Under the pieces are notes generated by a model, which searched no databases, was not told the DNA's origin, and worked only from the letters and a program-made list of their open reading frames with translations. A DNA stretch of 64,000 nt from Arthrobacter sp. StoSoilB20 (GTDB taxonomy: Bacteria; Actinomycetota; Actinomycetes; Actinomycetales; Micrococcaceae). The position numbers and the translations under genes are program-made. Each line of letters starts with the position of its first letter. Position 1 is the stretch's first letter. Location of the stretch: contig NZ_AP024651.1 in the NCBI RefSeq assembly GCF_019977295.1, forward strand, positions 4,154,001 through 4,218,000, in the 5' to 3' direction. Below, one piece after another: positions 34,708 through 43,779 of the stretch.

Positions 34708-35357
34708 CTGGTGGCTCCCGACGCCACCACTCCGACGCCCAGTCCGGCGATCACACCGCTGCTGACGCGCTCGACGGCGGTGCTCACCTTGGGACGCTTG
34801 AGCCACCTCATCGCCTTAAACGCGACGACGGCGATCATCGACAGATAGGCGAAGGCGATGACGGCTACCACCACGCCCAGGATGAGCGAGGTGCCCATGG
34901 TGTCACCACCGTGGGGAATGAACTGCGGAACAACGGCGAGATAGAACAGCCCAACTTTGGGGTTGAGCAGCGTCGACAAAGCTCCGGCTCCCAGAGCGGA
35001 CAGCCGGCTGTACGGGAGCGGGGTGTTCTCCGCGCCGCCTCCTGCGGCGGTGGCTTTGGCTGCTTTTGCGGCCTTCCGGGACTTGATGAATGACGAGACG
35101 CCCAAGTACAGCAAGTAGAGTCCGCCGGCAATCTTGACCCAGCGGAACAGTTCGGCGGACTGCTCCAGAATGGCAGCCAGTCCCACACCCACCAGCGCCG
35201 CCCACATGATTGCGCCTGCCGCGGACCCCGCCGCAGCCGCAATGCCCGCACTGGGACGGTTCAAGGCGATGCGCAGCACCAGGAACGTGTCCGGGCCGGG
35301 CGTCACAGACAGGACAAGGCAGAGGCCAGCGAAGGCCGCGAGGGATGCAAGGGTCAC
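34704..35357 (-). CDS. LysE family amino acid/metabolite exporter
   Basis: A 217-aa membrane protein with six helices. The signature is LCLVLSVTPGPDTFLVLRIALN near the N-terminus, with LYLLYLGVSSF, and LLNPKVGLFYLAVVPQFIPHG in the middle. The start is uncertain: GTG 35357 places the first helix at the N-terminus as usual, while an ATG at 35426 would add 23 residues. A basic/alanine-rich loop (KSRKAAKAAKATAAGGG) separates helices 3 and 4. Its location in the amine cluster suggests export of an amine-derived or amino-acid metabolite. Confidence 0.85.
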   Translation of the reverse strand: MTLASLAAFAGLCLVLSVTPGPDTFLVLRIALNRPSAGIAAAAGSAAGAIMWAALVGVGLAAILEQSAELFRWVKIAGGLYLLYLGVSSFIKSRKAAKAAKATAAGGGAENTPLPYSRLSALGAGALSTLLNPKVGLFYLAVVPQFIPHGGDTMGTSLILGVVVAVIAFAYLSMIAVVAFKAMRWLKRPKVSTAVERVSSGVIAGLGVGVVASGATS

Positions 35358-35518
35358 AAGCTCGATTATCTGGCAAAGGCGCCCGAACCGAAAGCGTTCG
35401 CTTCCCGTCAAGGGACGTTCGTGCATAGACAAGGCCCCCGCGCGTGACCCCGGCCACACTGGAAACATCGCCGCGCGCCTCAACGGCCGCCAAGACTTAC
35501 TACCCGAGCGGAGTACCA

Positions 35519-36931
35519 ATGGAGACTTACGACGCCCTGCTGGCCTCGATCACCCCAGCCCCAGGACAGAACAGCCGCACGATCCTTGACCCGGCAACGG
35601 GCGAGCCTGTCGGCGAAGCACCTGTTCACACAGTCGATGACCTCGAAGCAGCCATTTCGGCCGCCGCTGCCGCCCAACCCGCCTGGGCTTCCTTGGGCCA
35701 CGACGCCCGGTCCGCTGCCCTCATGAAGGCCGCCGACGCCGTCGAACGTTCCGCTGAAGAACTTGCCCAACTCCTGTCCCGCGAGCAAGGCAAGCCGCTG
35801 AACGGCCCCAACGCGCGCTTCGAAGTTGGCGCATGCGCTGCCTGGCTTCGCGCCACTGCGGCCACGCCGCTTGATCCTGAAACCGTGGTGGACGACGGCG
35901 AATCCCACGCCCAACTGCACTACCGGCCCATCGGCGTCGTGGGTGCCATTGGCCCGTGGAACTGGCCGATGATGATCACCGTGTGGCAGATCGCTCCGGC
36001 CCTTCGCATGGGCAACGCCGTGGTGGTCAAGCCCTCCGAATACACACCGCTCTCCGTGCTGGCCTTGGCCTCGATCATCAACCAGGAACTGCCGGAAGGC
36101 CTTCTCTCGGTCGTCTCCGGTGGTCGCGACGTCGGAGCCCGCCTTGCGGAGCATCCGGTGATCGGCAAGGTCATGTTCACCGGCTCCACCGCCACAGGCA
36201 AAGCCATCATCAGGTCCTCGGCCGACACCGTCAAAAGGCTCACGCTGGAACTCGGTGGCAACGACGCCGGGATCGTCCTGCCCGATTCCGATCCCAAGGC
36301 CATCGCCGAGGGCCTGTTCTGGGGCGCTTTCATCAACACCGGCCAGACCTGCGCTGCGCTGAAGCGCCTCTACGTGCACGAATCCCAGTACGAGGCCGTC
36401 TGTTCAGAACTTGTTGCCGTGGCCGCCGCGATGCCCATGGGCAACGGTTTGGACGAGAACAACGTCCTCGGTCCCCTGCAGAACCGCCAGCAGTACGACA
36501 TCGTTGCCCGCCTGGTTGAAGCCGCCCGCGAGTCGGGCGCCCGGGTCCTTTTGGGCGGCAACCCCGACGCCGATGCTCCCGGCAACTTCTACCCCACCAC
36601 TTTGGTGGCCGACATCGATAACGACAACCCGTTGGTTGCCGAGGAACAATTTGGCCCGGCCTTGCCGATCATCAAGTACAGCACCGTTGACGAGGCAGTC
36701 GCCAAGGCAAACGCGCTCGACGTCGGACTCGGCGCCTCAGTCTGGTCCTCCGACCTGAACGCCGCACGCGAAGTGGCGTCGCGGATCCAGGCCGGCACCG
36801 TGTGGATCAACAAGCATGGCGCCGTGGACCCGCGGGTCCCGTTCGGTGGCGCGAAGCAGTCCGGCTACGGCCTGGAGTTCGGCGCCGAGGGCCTCAAGGC
36901 TCTTGGTGTCCCGCAGGTTATCAACGGCTAA
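35519..36931 (+). CDS. aldehyde dehydrogenase family protein
   Basis: A 470-aa NAD(P)-dependent aldehyde dehydrogenase. Visible are GPWNWPMMI, VVKPSEYTPL, FTGSTATGKAI, the catalytic glutamate in LELGGNDAGIV, the nucleophilic cysteine in NTGQTCAALKR and EEQFGPALPIIKY. The ATG at 35519 has GAGCGGAG upstream. It is divergent from the LysE gene. It is the natural next step after the amine oxidase: the aldehyde from phenethylamine, tyramine or a similar amine would be oxidised to the acid. Substrate specificity cannot be read directly. Confidence 0.92.
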   Translation: METYDALLASITPAPGQNSRTILDPATGEPVGEAPVHTVDDLEAAISAAAAAQPAWASLGHDARSAALMKAADAVERSAEELAQLLSREQGKPLNGPNARFEVGACAAWLRATAATPLDPETVVDDGESHAQLHYRPIGVVGAIGPWNWPMMITVWQIAPALRMGNAVVVKPSEYTPLSVLALASIINQELPEGLLSVVSGGRDVGARLAEHPVIGKVMFTGSTATGKAIIRSSADTVKRLTLELGGNDAGIVLPDSDPKAIAEGLFWGAFINTGQTCAALKRLYVHESQYEAVCSELVAVAAAMPMGNGLDENNVLGPLQNRQQYDIVARLVEAARESGARVLLGGNPDADAPGNFYPTTLVADIDNDNPLVAEEQFGPALPIIKYSTVDEAVAKANALDVGLGASVWSSDLNAAREVASRIQAGTVWINKHGAVDPRVPFGGAKQSGYGLEFGAEGLKALGVPQVING

Positions 36932-36948
36932 GCCGCGCTTACCCATCC

Positions 36949-36998
36949 AGGTGACAGATAACGTCGCAATGAGCCCTCATAGCGACGTTATCTGTCAC
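36949..36998. terminator. bidirectional hairpin between convergent genes (repeat family copy D)
   Basis: GTGACAGATAACGTCGC (36951-36967) pairs perfectly over 17 bp with 36982-36998, loop 14 nt. The outer GTGACAG belongs to the conserved arm of the family; the inner ATAACGTCGC is specific to this copy. It lies between the aldehyde dehydrogenase and the convergent membrane protein gene. Confidence 0.72.
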
Positions 36999-37511
36999 TT
37001 ACTTTTGCTTTCCAGTGCTCCGTTTTGGCCAGGCTGCGATCGCAAGTATGATCGCGCCGCATGCACCTACGACGACGACGCCGAGCTCATGGTCGAATCT
37101 GGCGAAAATGGCGGCCCCTAGAGCCAACACTCCAGTTCCGGCAAGGAAGGGGCGGCGGGCACTGGCCGCCCAAGCGATGAGGGCAATTCCGAAGAACGGG
37201 CTGTACTGAAAGCCCAATGCGATGTCGGCGAAGAAGAACGCTGCGGCTGCGAAACAGAGCAGCCCGGAGGCACTCGTCCGGTGAGCAAGTCTTAGACAGT
37301 AGAGATGGATGATGAGCGCTGACATCAGGCTCAACGCGTGTGATGCGACCTGCCACGGCGCTGTTGCCAGGACGTTCCAGCCCATCAGTCCTGAAATCAC
37401 GAATGCCCACAGAAACGTGAATACGCCGATGATCGTGCCCGCGAAGCTTGCCACCCGCTGCTCGTTGATCTGCTGCGCCCTGTCCCCTTGAAACGTTGTT
37501 GTACTCGGCAT
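36999..37511 (-). CDS. hypothetical membrane protein
   Basis: A 170-aa protein with about five hydrophobic helices (ASFAGTIIGVFTFLWAFVIS, ASHALSLMSALIIHLYCL, LLCFAAAAFFFADIAL, FLAGTGVLALGAAIF, GVVVVGACGAIILAIAAW) and a basic C-terminus. No conserved motif is recognised. It is divergent from prephenate dehydratase and convergent with the aldehyde dehydrogenase. Function unknown. Confidence 0.65.
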   Translation of the reverse strand: MPSTTTFQGDRAQQINEQRVASFAGTIIGVFTFLWAFVISGLMGWNVLATAPWQVASHALSLMSALIIHLYCLRLAHRTSASGLLCFAAAAFFFADIALGFQYSPFFGIALIAWAASARRPFLAGTGVLALGAAIFARFDHELGVVVVGACGAIILAIAAWPKRSTGKQK

Positions 37512-37612
37512 CAGCGGCCCCCAATCCTTGCTGCGAACCTAGGGCCGGTGGCGCCCGCTTGTCCAGTCACAGGGTGGACGCGGTTGGGAAGCCGGGCGGC
37601 CTGCGTGTAACC

Positions 37613-38479
37613 ATGAGCATCATGGCCCAGAAGATTGCGTACCAAGGTGAGCCCGGAGCCAATTCGGATCTCGCGTGCAAGGAAATGTTCCCCGAACTCG
37701 AAAGCGTGCCGTGCGCGAGCTTTGAGGATGCTTTTGAGCGTGTATCCACGGGTGAAGTGGATTTGGCCATGATCCCGATTGAGAACTCCATTGCCGGACG
37801 CGTAGCCGACATCCACGTGCTCCTCCCCCAGTCCAAGCTCCAGATCGTGGGCGAGTTCTTCCTGCCGATCCACTTTGACCTTCTGGGCATACCGGGAAGC
37901 ACCATCGAGGGAGCTACCGAGGTCCACAGCCACATCCACGCGCTTGGTCAGTGCCGGCGGATCATCCGGGAGGCTGGCCTCAAGCCCGTGATCGCCGGCG
38001 ATACAGCCGGTTCGGCCCGCGAAGTAAGGGATTGGAACGATCCCCGAAAGCTGTCCTTGGCTCCGCCGCTGGCCGCCGGCCTTTATGGGCTCGACGTCCT
38101 GGCCTCAGGAGTAGAGGACGATCCCACCAACACCACGCGTTTTGTTGTTTTGGCCAGGGAACGCGAGCTTCCCAGCAAGGATGAACTGCCTGGCCCTGCG
38201 ATCACCAGCTTCGTCTTCCGCGTCCGCAACGTTCCCTCAGCCCTTTACAAGGCTCTCGGCGGCTTTGCGACCAACGGCCTGAACATGACGCGGCTGGAAA
38301 GCTACATGGTGGGTGACGAGTTCGCCGCCACCATGTTCCTGTCCGACGTCGAAGGCCACCCCGAAGACGCACGACTCCGGCGGGCGTTGGAGGAACTGGA
38401 GTTCTTCACCACCGAAGTCCGGATCCTCGGGGTCTACGCTGCCGACGATTACCGGGAACGGAACACGGTCACCGCCTGA
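37613..38479 (+). CDS. pheA: prephenate dehydratase
   Basis: A 288-aa monofunctional enzyme converting prephenate to phenylpyruvate in phenylalanine synthesis. The catalytic domain begins KIAYQGEPGANSDLA and contains MIPIENSIAGRV, HPI-type HSHIHALGQC, then GDTAGSAREV and NTTRFVVL (the Thr-Arg-Phe catalytic signature). The C-terminal ACT domain (ITSFVFRVRNVPSALYKALGGFATNGLNMTRLES) binds phenylalanine for feedback control. The start could be 37613 or 37622. It is next to the amine-degradation cluster but on its own promoter. Confidence 0.95.
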   Translation: MSIMAQKIAYQGEPGANSDLACKEMFPELESVPCASFEDAFERVSTGEVDLAMIPIENSIAGRVADIHVLLPQSKLQIVGEFFLPIHFDLLGIPGSTIEGATEVHSHIHALGQCRRIIREAGLKPVIAGDTAGSAREVRDWNDPRKLSLAPPLAAGLYGLDVLASGVEDDPTNTTRFVVLARERELPSKDELPGPAITSFVFRVRNVPSALYKALGGFATNGLNMTRLESYMVGDEFAATMFLSDVEGHPEDARLRRALEELEFFTTEVRILGVYAADDYRERNTVTA

Positions 38480-38496
38480 GGAGGCCGCATCGCCAG

Positions 38497-39867
38497 CTAG
38501 CTCCCCGAGCGACCGTGGGCAAGCCCGGTGGGAAATCCAACGAATGATGGTTCTGGAGTTGAGCAGCAGCCGCTGGCCGCCAGCTGCGGTGCCAATGGTG
38601 CCACAGCAGGAACGTCACAGCTGGTACCGGCGTCAGAGGAGCAAATCCCGGTCTCCGGCAGTTCAAGGTGGACAGTGTCCGCCGCCAGCTGATCTCCTGC
38701 GAGGGCAGCGGATACCGAACGGACTTGCTCATAGCCGGTGGCCAGCAAGAATGTCGGTGCACGCCCGTAGGACTTCATGCCGACTATGTAGAAGTTCTTC
38801 TCCGGATGGGCAAGCACCATCGCACCGTGTGGCGGGACCGTGCCGCACGAGTGGAATTCGGGATCAATCAGGGGGCCCAATTCGGTGGGAGCTTCAACGG
38901 CAGGGTCCAGGTCCAAGCGGAGTTCCCGGAGCATGTCCAGATCGGGACGGAATCCGGTACAAGGTACGACGACGTCGGCCACCAGGGAGCGTCCGTCGCC
39001 GGAGGTGATGGTCACTCCGTCCTCTGAATCGGTCAGGGAGCGAATTCCGAAACTGGTATGCAGTTCGATGGTGCCGGATTCAACAAGCCTGCGCAGCCGC
39101 GAGCCGAGCTGGCCGCGGGCGGGCAGGCCGTCCGCGTCGCCGCCACCATAGACCTTCTCCGCAGAGGCCCCCCGGACCGCCCAGAGGATCCTGGTCTCCG
39201 GTGCCTCCTTGGCCAGTTGGGCGAGGCTGATCAGGGTGTTTGCAGCGGAATGGCCCGCGCCGACCACCAGAACCCTCCGACCAGCAAAAGCCGTTAGATC
39301 CCTGCCGGAAACATCGGGCAAGGGCGAAGTGATGCGCTCTGCTGCACGCTCTTCACCGATGGCGGGCAACCCCGAGGTTCCCAAGGGGTTCCGGGTGGAC
39401 CACGTGCCGGAGGCATCGATGACCGCTGACACGGTGTAATCGCGCACCTCGTCACCGTGTTCAACCCGAACCAAAAAGGGAGCCGTGTCCCGGTCGCGGA
39501 CATGGGTTTTGTCGAGGCCGGCCCGGGTTACTGCAATGACGCGGGCACCGGTCTTCAGGCGGGAAGCAATGGGCTGGAGCTCCGCCAAGGGGGTGAGGTA
39601 GTCATCAACCAGTTCCCCGCCGTAGGGCAGGGCGGTGGGACGGGGCGATTTCCAGCCCCTTGGCTCGAGTAGCCGCACCGCAGCGGCGTCGAGGTTGAAC
39701 CTCCACGGCGAGAAGAGGCGGATGTGGCGCCATTGTTCGATGGCAGCCCCTGCCGAAGCGCCGGCTTCGAAGATGACCGGTTCGAGGCCGCGTTCGAGCA
39801 GGTGTGCTGCGGCCGCCAGGCCAACAGGGCCCGCACCGATGACTGCAATCGGGAGGTGCTGATTCAT
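38497..39867 (-). CDS. FAD/NAD(P)-dependent oxidoreductase of the arsenic cluster
   Basis: A 456-aa flavoprotein. GxGxxG at the N-terminus (AVIGAGPVGLAAAAHLLERG) binds FAD and a second one (VLVVGAGHSAANTLISLA) binds NAD(P), as in flavin monooxygenase/ArsO-like proteins. The C-terminal 50 residues carry several cysteines (GICSSDAGTSCDV and SGCCSTPEP), including a vicinal pair suited to binding arsenite or passing electrons. It follows trxB and arsC on the same strand, which ties it to arsenic metabolism; such flavoproteins recur in actinobacterial ars operons, but the reaction is not established to my knowledge. Confidence 0.8.
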   Translation of the reverse strand: MNQHLPIAVIGAGPVGLAAAAHLLERGLEPVIFEAGASAGAAIEQWRHIRLFSPWRFNLDAAAVRLLEPRGWKSPRPTALPYGGELVDDYLTPLAELQPIASRLKTGARVIAVTRAGLDKTHVRDRDTAPFLVRVEHGDEVRDYTVSAVIDASGTWSTRNPLGTSGLPAIGEERAAERITSPLPDVSGRDLTAFAGRRVLVVGAGHSAANTLISLAQLAKEAPETRILWAVRGASAEKVYGGGDADGLPARGQLGSRLRRLVESGTIELHTSFGIRSLTDSEDGVTITSGDGRSLVADVVVPCTGFRPDLDMLRELRLDLDPAVEAPTELGPLIDPEFHSCGTVPPHGAMVLAHPEKNFYIVGMKSYGRAPTFLLATGYEQVRSVSAALAGDQLAADTVHLELPETGICSSDAGTSCDVPAVAPLAPQLAASGCCSTPEPSFVGFPTGLAHGRSGS

Positions 39868-39893
39868 GCTGCTCTTACCTTCAGAGGTGATGT

Positions 39894-40871
39894 TCAGGAG
39901 TGGGTGGGCTCTTCGACCAGCGCAGTGGCAATGCTGTGGGCATCATCCAGGGCGGCGAGGTATCGCTCAGCATCGAGTGCCGCCGAGCAACCGGTACCCG
40001 CAGCGGTAATGGCCTGGCGGTACCGGTGGTCCACGGCGTCACCGCAGGCGAAGACGCCCGAGAGGTTGGTGCACGTGGTGGGTGAGTCCACCTTGATGTA
40101 ACCCTCAGCGTCGAGATCCACTTGTCCTTCCACGAGCTCCGTCCGGGGGAGGTGGCCGATAGCCACGAAGATCCCGGTTGCCGCTTGTTCCCGGGTTTCG
40201 CCAGTGCGGGTGTCTTGCAGCGTCACTCCGGTTACTTTCGTGTCCCCATGAATCTTGGTGATGGCCGAGTTCCACGCAAAAGTGATTTTAGGGTTGTCCT
40301 TGGCGCGCTGGGCCATGATGCGCGAGGCCCGGAGTTCGTCCTTCCGGACCACTACCGTGACAGACTTTCCAAACCGTGTCAGGAAGGTAGCCTCCTCCAT
40401 GGCGGAGTCGCCCCCACCGACCACGATGATGTCCTGTTCGCGGAAGAAAAAGCCGTCACAGGTGGCACACCAGGAGACGCCGTGCCCGCTGAGTTTCTTC
40501 TCTTCCGGAAGCCCAAGCTCTTTGTAGGCGGAGCCCGTGGCGAGGATGACCGCCGGCGCTTCGTGACTCTCTCCCGCCCCGGTGACCACGCGCTTGAGGT
40601 GACCTTTGAGGTCGACCTCAGTGACGTCGTCGAACACTATCCGTGCACCGAACTTTTCGGCCTGTTCCTGCAGCCCGTCCATAAGCTCCGGGCCTTGGAT
40701 CCCGCCCGGGAAGCCGGGGAAGTTCTCTACTTCCGTGGTGTTCATGAGTGCGCCGCCGGCGGTGACCGAGCCGGCCAAAACGAGGGGGTTCAGCCCGGCG
40801 CGGGCGGCGTAGATGGCGGCCGTATACCCGGCAGGGCCGGACCCGATGATGATCAGCTGTTCGGTGTTCAC
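39894..40871 (-). CDS. trxB: thioredoxin-disulfide reductase
   Basis: A 325-aa low-molecular-weight thioredoxin reductase. FAD-binding [18 protein letters not shown], the redox-active CATC (residues in [11 protein letters not shown]), NADPH-binding [12 protein letters not shown] and the C-terminal [21 protein letters not shown] are all present. It transfers electrons from NADPH to thioredoxin. Located 28 nt after arsC, it probably regenerates the reductant for arsenate reduction; the housekeeping copy would be elsewhere. Confidence 0.93.
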   Translation of the reverse strand: MNTEQLIIIGSGPAGYTAAIYAARAGLNPLVLAGSVTAGGALMNTTEVENFPGFPGGIQGPELMDGLQEQAEKFGARIVFDDVTEVDLKGHLKRVVTGAGESHEAPAVILATGSAYKELGLPEEKKLSGHGVSWCATCDGFFFREQDIIVVGGGDSAMEEATFLTRFGKSVTVVVRKDELRASRIMAQRAKDNPKITFAWNSAITKIHGDTKVTGVTLQDTRTGETREQAATGIFVAIGHLPRTELVEGQVDLDAEGYIKVDSPTTCTNLSGVFACGDAVDHRYRQAITAAGTGCSAALDAERYLAALDDAHSIATALVEEPTHS

Positions 40872-40899
40872 GTGGTCTCCTTGGGAGGGTTCGGGTGAA

Positions 40900-41334
40900 T
40901 TACTGGGCGTCGGCGTGGCGGGCAGGCAGCAGTTCGGTAATCAGGTTCTCGATGCGGGCCCTGATTTCATCGCGGATGGGACGGACGGCCTCGACGCCCT
41001 GGCCCGCGGGATCCTCGAGGACCCAATCTTCGTAGCGCTTTCCCGGGAAGTACGGGCACTCGTCGCCACAACCCATGGTCACCACAACATCGGATTCCTT
41101 GACGGCTTCGGTAGTGAGGACCTTCGGAACCTCAGCGGACATGTCGATACCTAGCTCAGACATCGCGTCAACAGCTGCAGGGTTGACCTTGTCTGCGGGC
41201 TGCGAGCCGGCGGAGCGGACCTCGATGGCACCTTTTGCCAGGCTTGTGAGAAACGCAGCAGCCATCTGGGAACGCCCTGCGTTATGAACGCAGACAAACA
41301 AAACGGAGGGCTTCTTGGCGGTTTCGGTGCTCAC
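40900..41334 (-). CDS. arsC: arsenate reductase, LMW-phosphatase type, thioredoxin-coupled
   Basis: A 144-aa cytoplasmic enzyme reducing arsenate to arsenite. The active-site loop is Cys-x5-Arg in [15 protein letters not shown]. The downstream [19 protein letters not shown] supplies the resolving cysteines seen in Staphylococcus-type ArsC. GTG 41334 has AGGAG 7 nt upstream; a longer frame to 41382 lacks support. It leads the arsC-trxB-flavoprotein operon, downstream of a promoter with ArsR-like palindromes. Confidence 0.93.
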   Translation of the reverse strand: MSTETAKKPSVLFVCVHNAGRSQMAAAFLTSLAKGAIEVRSAGSQPADKVNPAAVDAMSELGIDMSAEVPKVLTTEAVKESDVVVTMGCGDECPYFPGKRYEDWVLEDPAGQGVEAVRPIRDEIRARIENLITELLPARHADAQ

Positions 41335-41400
41335 AGGTTTCTCCTGACATCGGTTGGGCCGGTTTGGTGGGCATCGTGCCAATGCCGCGATGAAACGTAT

Positions 41401-41455
41401 TGATGTTCATCGATGAATCGAGTATTGGCTAATACATCGATGATTGTCAATATAT
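41401..41455. promoter_or_regulatory. arsC promoter with two ArsR-like operator palindromes
   Basis: On the minus strand TTGACA (41450-41445) is followed after 17-18 nt by CAATAC/AATACT. Two imperfect palindromes containing ATCGAT lie across it (TGTTCATCGATGAATC at 41404-41419 and ACATCGATGATTGTC around 41434-41448). The arrangement matches ArsR/SmtB operators and indicates arsenite-inducible transcription of arsC-trxB-flavoprotein. Confidence 0.6.
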
Positions 41456-41468
41456 GGCTCCTGCATGG

Positions 41469-42143
41469 CTAGGCCACACGCAAGCGGGGCGCGAGATCGT
41501 GAACCCGGCGCGAAATGTCTGCGAAGGCCTCTTCAAACGCCTCCTCATTGTCGAGTCGAACCGGATCGGGGATGGACCAGTGAATGCCGCGCAACCCCCG
41601 CAACTCCTCATGGGCGTTATCGCAGACCGTGACTACCAGATCTTCGTCCCGCATCACTCGGTCTATCAGGCATGGCTTGGCTCCGGCAAGGTCCAAACCA
41701 TGCCGGCGGGCGACATCAACAGCCCTCGGCGCCACATGGTCCGCCGGATGAGTTCCCGCCGACAACGAAGGGATGTCGCTGGCGGTTCGCCACAAAGCCG
41801 TCGCCAACTGCGAGCGGGCACTGTTCCGGCTACAGACAAACAAAACCCGGCTGGCCCCATGCTCGCGGCCGGGAGTGAGGCCATCCAGCGCCCCGGGAGC
41901 CAGGCGCACATAGCTGCGCCGCTTGTCGGCTTCCGAACGATGCCGAACAGCCAACCCGGCGGCCTCCATGGACCGCAGGTGATGGGACAGCAGGTTGGCG
42001 GGCATGTCCAGTTCCACCTGCAATTCCGTCGGCGACAGATCCCCCAATGTCAGCAGGTCCACGATGCGGAGCCGCGCAGGATCAGCCAGGGCCGCGTACT
42101 TGGCCGCCCGCTCCAGAAGGCTTGAGTTTCGTTCAATAGTCAT
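41469..42143 (-). CDS. fusion of ArsR-type HTH regulator and LMW phosphatase/arsenate reductase domain
   Basis: A 224-aa two-domain protein. Residues 1-90 are an ArsR-family winged helix (YAALADPARLRIVDLLTLGDLSPTELQVELDMPANLLSHHLRSMEAAGL). It lacks the ELCVCDL arsenite-binding cysteines. Residues about 100-224 are a low-molecular-weight phosphatase/ArsC domain with the Cys-x5-Arg loop VLFVCSRNSARSQLA. The start at 42143 is within an operator-like palindrome. It lies upstream of arsC on the same strand and divergent from the channel gene. Such fusions are known in actinobacteria; whether the catalytic domain reduces arsenate or acts as a sensor is unclear. Confidence 0.88.
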   Translation of the reverse strand: MTIERNSSLLERAAKYAALADPARLRIVDLLTLGDLSPTELQVELDMPANLLSHHLRSMEAAGLAVRHRSEADKRRSYVRLAPGALDGLTPGREHGASRVLFVCSRNSARSQLATALWRTASDIPSLSAGTHPADHVAPRAVDVARRHGLDLAGAKPCLIDRVMRDEDLVVTVCDNAHEELRGLRGIHWSIPDPVRLDNEEAFEEAFADISRRVHDLAPRLRVA

Positions 42144-42162
42144 TGATTCAATTTTGACTGAA
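42133..42162. promoter_or_regulatory. operator-like palindrome between fusion gene and aqpS-like gene
   Basis: AGTCA (42138-42142) and TGACT (42155-42159), with further TTCA/TGAA symmetry outside, span the start codon of the fusion gene in the 45-bp divergent intergenic region. An ArsR-family protein bound here would control both genes. Confidence 0.5.
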
Positions 42163-42188
42163 CCAACTTCTTGCGTCAAGCTGTTCCC

Positions 42189-42926
42189 ATGACTACTCAT
42201 CCGCCGGCATTGTGGCGCCGCGCGCTCGCCGAAGTGCTGGGGACCTGCCTCCTCGTTGCGATCGTTGTGGGCTCCGGTATTGCGGCCCAGCAGCTCTCCC
42301 CCGACGATGTCGGCCTGCAACTGCTGCAAAACAGCACTGCCACGGTGCTCGGACTGACGGTCCTCATACTGATCTTTGGACCCATCAGCGGCGCGCATTT
42401 CAATCCGGCAGTTTCACTGGTGGACTGGATTCTGGGCAGGCGAACCGGCCGCGGGCTGTCAGTGAAGGAACTGTGCACGTACATTGCCTCGCAGACCGTG
42501 GGGGCGATCGGCGGCAGCGTTCTGGCCAACACCATGTTTGAAGTCGGCACGTCGATTTCCGGCAAAGAACGTGCAACTCCTGGCCACTTGCTGGCCGAGG
42601 TTGTGGCTACATCCGGACTTGTTCTGCTGATCTTCTCCCTTGCTGCCACCAAGCGCAGCTCCCTGGCAGCCCCCGCTGTCGGCGCCTACATCGGAGCGGC
42701 ATACTGGTTCACGTCCTCCACGTCCTTCGCGAACCCCGCGGTGACTGTGGGCCGCATCTTCAGCGACACCTTCGCCGGGATCGCACCCGTCTCCGTCCCG
42801 GGCTTTGTCCTCGCGCAACTTATCGGCGCCGCCGTTGGACTTGGCCTTCTGGTGGCACTGTTTCCCAGGGATGCGCGCACGGCGGACGACGTCGTCGTGC
42901 CGCACACAGTGAACACCCGGGCGTGA
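42189..42926 (+). CDS. aquaglyceroporin of the arsenic cluster, AqpS-like
   Basis: A 245-aa MIP-family channel with six helices and two half-helices. Both pore motifs are NPA: HFNPAVS (Asn72) and FANPAVT (Asn182). The residue after the second NPA is Val185, where water and glycerol channels almost always have the selectivity-filter arginine (NPAR). This widens and neutralises the filter. Divergence from the ArsR-ArsC fusion parallels the Sinorhizobium arsR-aqpS-arsC operon, in which AqpS lets arsenite leave down its gradient. No Acr3 or ArsB is in the cluster, so this channel is the obvious exit route. Confidence 0.87.
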   Translation: MTTHPPALWRRALAEVLGTCLLVAIVVGSGIAAQQLSPDDVGLQLLQNSTATVLGLTVLILIFGPISGAHFNPAVSLVDWILGRRTGRGLSVKELCTYIASQTVGAIGGSVLANTMFEVGTSISGKERATPGHLLAEVVATSGLVLLIFSLAATKRSSLAAPAVGAYIGAAYWFTSSTSFANPAVTVGRIFSDTFAGIAPVSVPGFVLAQLIGAAVGLGLLVALFPRDARTADDVVVPHTVNTRA

Positions 42927-42956
42927 TCTACCCTTGGTCCCGTGGGGAATGCTGAC

Positions 42957-43775
42957 ATGAAGAAGACTTCAAGCCAATGGCCGGCATGGGTCCTCCCTGT
43001 TGGGATGATCATGGTTGTTGTCGTGGCTTTCGCATGGATGGCCCGCAGCGTCCTGCTCGGAGCATCCCCGATCTTTGTCCTGGGGGCGGTGTACACCACG
43101 CTGCTGTTCCGGCAGGTTCCGCAGACGTCCCGAGCTTCCATGGTGATGCTGTTGGCGCTTCCGCTGACTTTCTACTCGTGGCTCTCAGTCGAGGACAGCC
43201 TGGGGATTCCTGCAGCAGCATCCTGGGGCCTTGGGTTCATCGCAGGGGCACTAGGCAGTGGACGCCCGTGGTCGGGCAAGCGTCCGCGGACCGCTGATCC
43301 GCAGGAGGCCAAGAGCAACGCCAAGGAGGTAGAGGCCGTGGGTAGCCGCCGACTCCTGCCGACCGTTGCAGGCTGCGTCGCTGTCCTCATTGGCGGCGGC
43401 CTCGCCCACCTCGCCTTCCAGAGTCCGACGGCGGCAGTCGCCGCCGTTTTGGCCGGTGCCTTGCTCTGCGGCTGGGCATTGTTCCGTTTTCCGCCGTCAC
43501 CACTGACCCGGAACATGCTCCTCCTGGTGGTCCCCGTGGAGTTCTTTTTACTGGCATTCCTGGGCGGGAACACCAGCCAGCCGGCTCTTCCGTTCGCGTG
43601 GGCGTATGGCGCCCTGGCCGGAGTCCTTTTGGGTGGGCACTACTGGAGCGGCCCGCTCCGTGGCACGCCCAGGCCACCATTCAGTGCTGACATTAAGCGG
43701 CGGCGACAACGCAAAAAAGTACGCCGCTCACAGGACAGGCCGAAGTCGAAAGTGGTCCCCACCGGTCGCCGCTGA
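42957..43775 (+). CDS. hypothetical membrane protein in arsenic cluster
   Basis: A 272-aa protein with about seven hydrophobic segments in two blocks, separated by a charged loop near residues 100-130 (SGKRPRTADPQEAKSNAKEVEAVGSRR), and a very basic C-terminus (IKRRRQRKKVRRSQDRPKSK). No transporter motif was recognised, and it does not look like Acr3 or ArsB. I prefer ATG 42957, with GGGGA 9 nt upstream; the GTG at 42942 is possible. It follows the channel gene by 30 nt and may be co-transcribed. Confidence 0.65.
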   Translation: MKKTSSQWPAWVLPVGMIMVVVVAFAWMARSVLLGASPIFVLGAVYTTLLFRQVPQTSRASMVMLLALPLTFYSWLSVEDSLGIPAAASWGLGFIAGALGSGRPWSGKRPRTADPQEAKSNAKEVEAVGSRRLLPTVAGCVAVLIGGGLAHLAFQSPTAAVAAVLAGALLCGWALFRFPPSPLTRNMLLLVVPVEFFLLAFLGGNTSQPALPFAWAYGALAGVLLGGHYWSGPLRGTPRPPFSADIKRRRQRKKVRRSQDRPKSKVVPTGRR

Positions 43776-43779
43776 GAAC

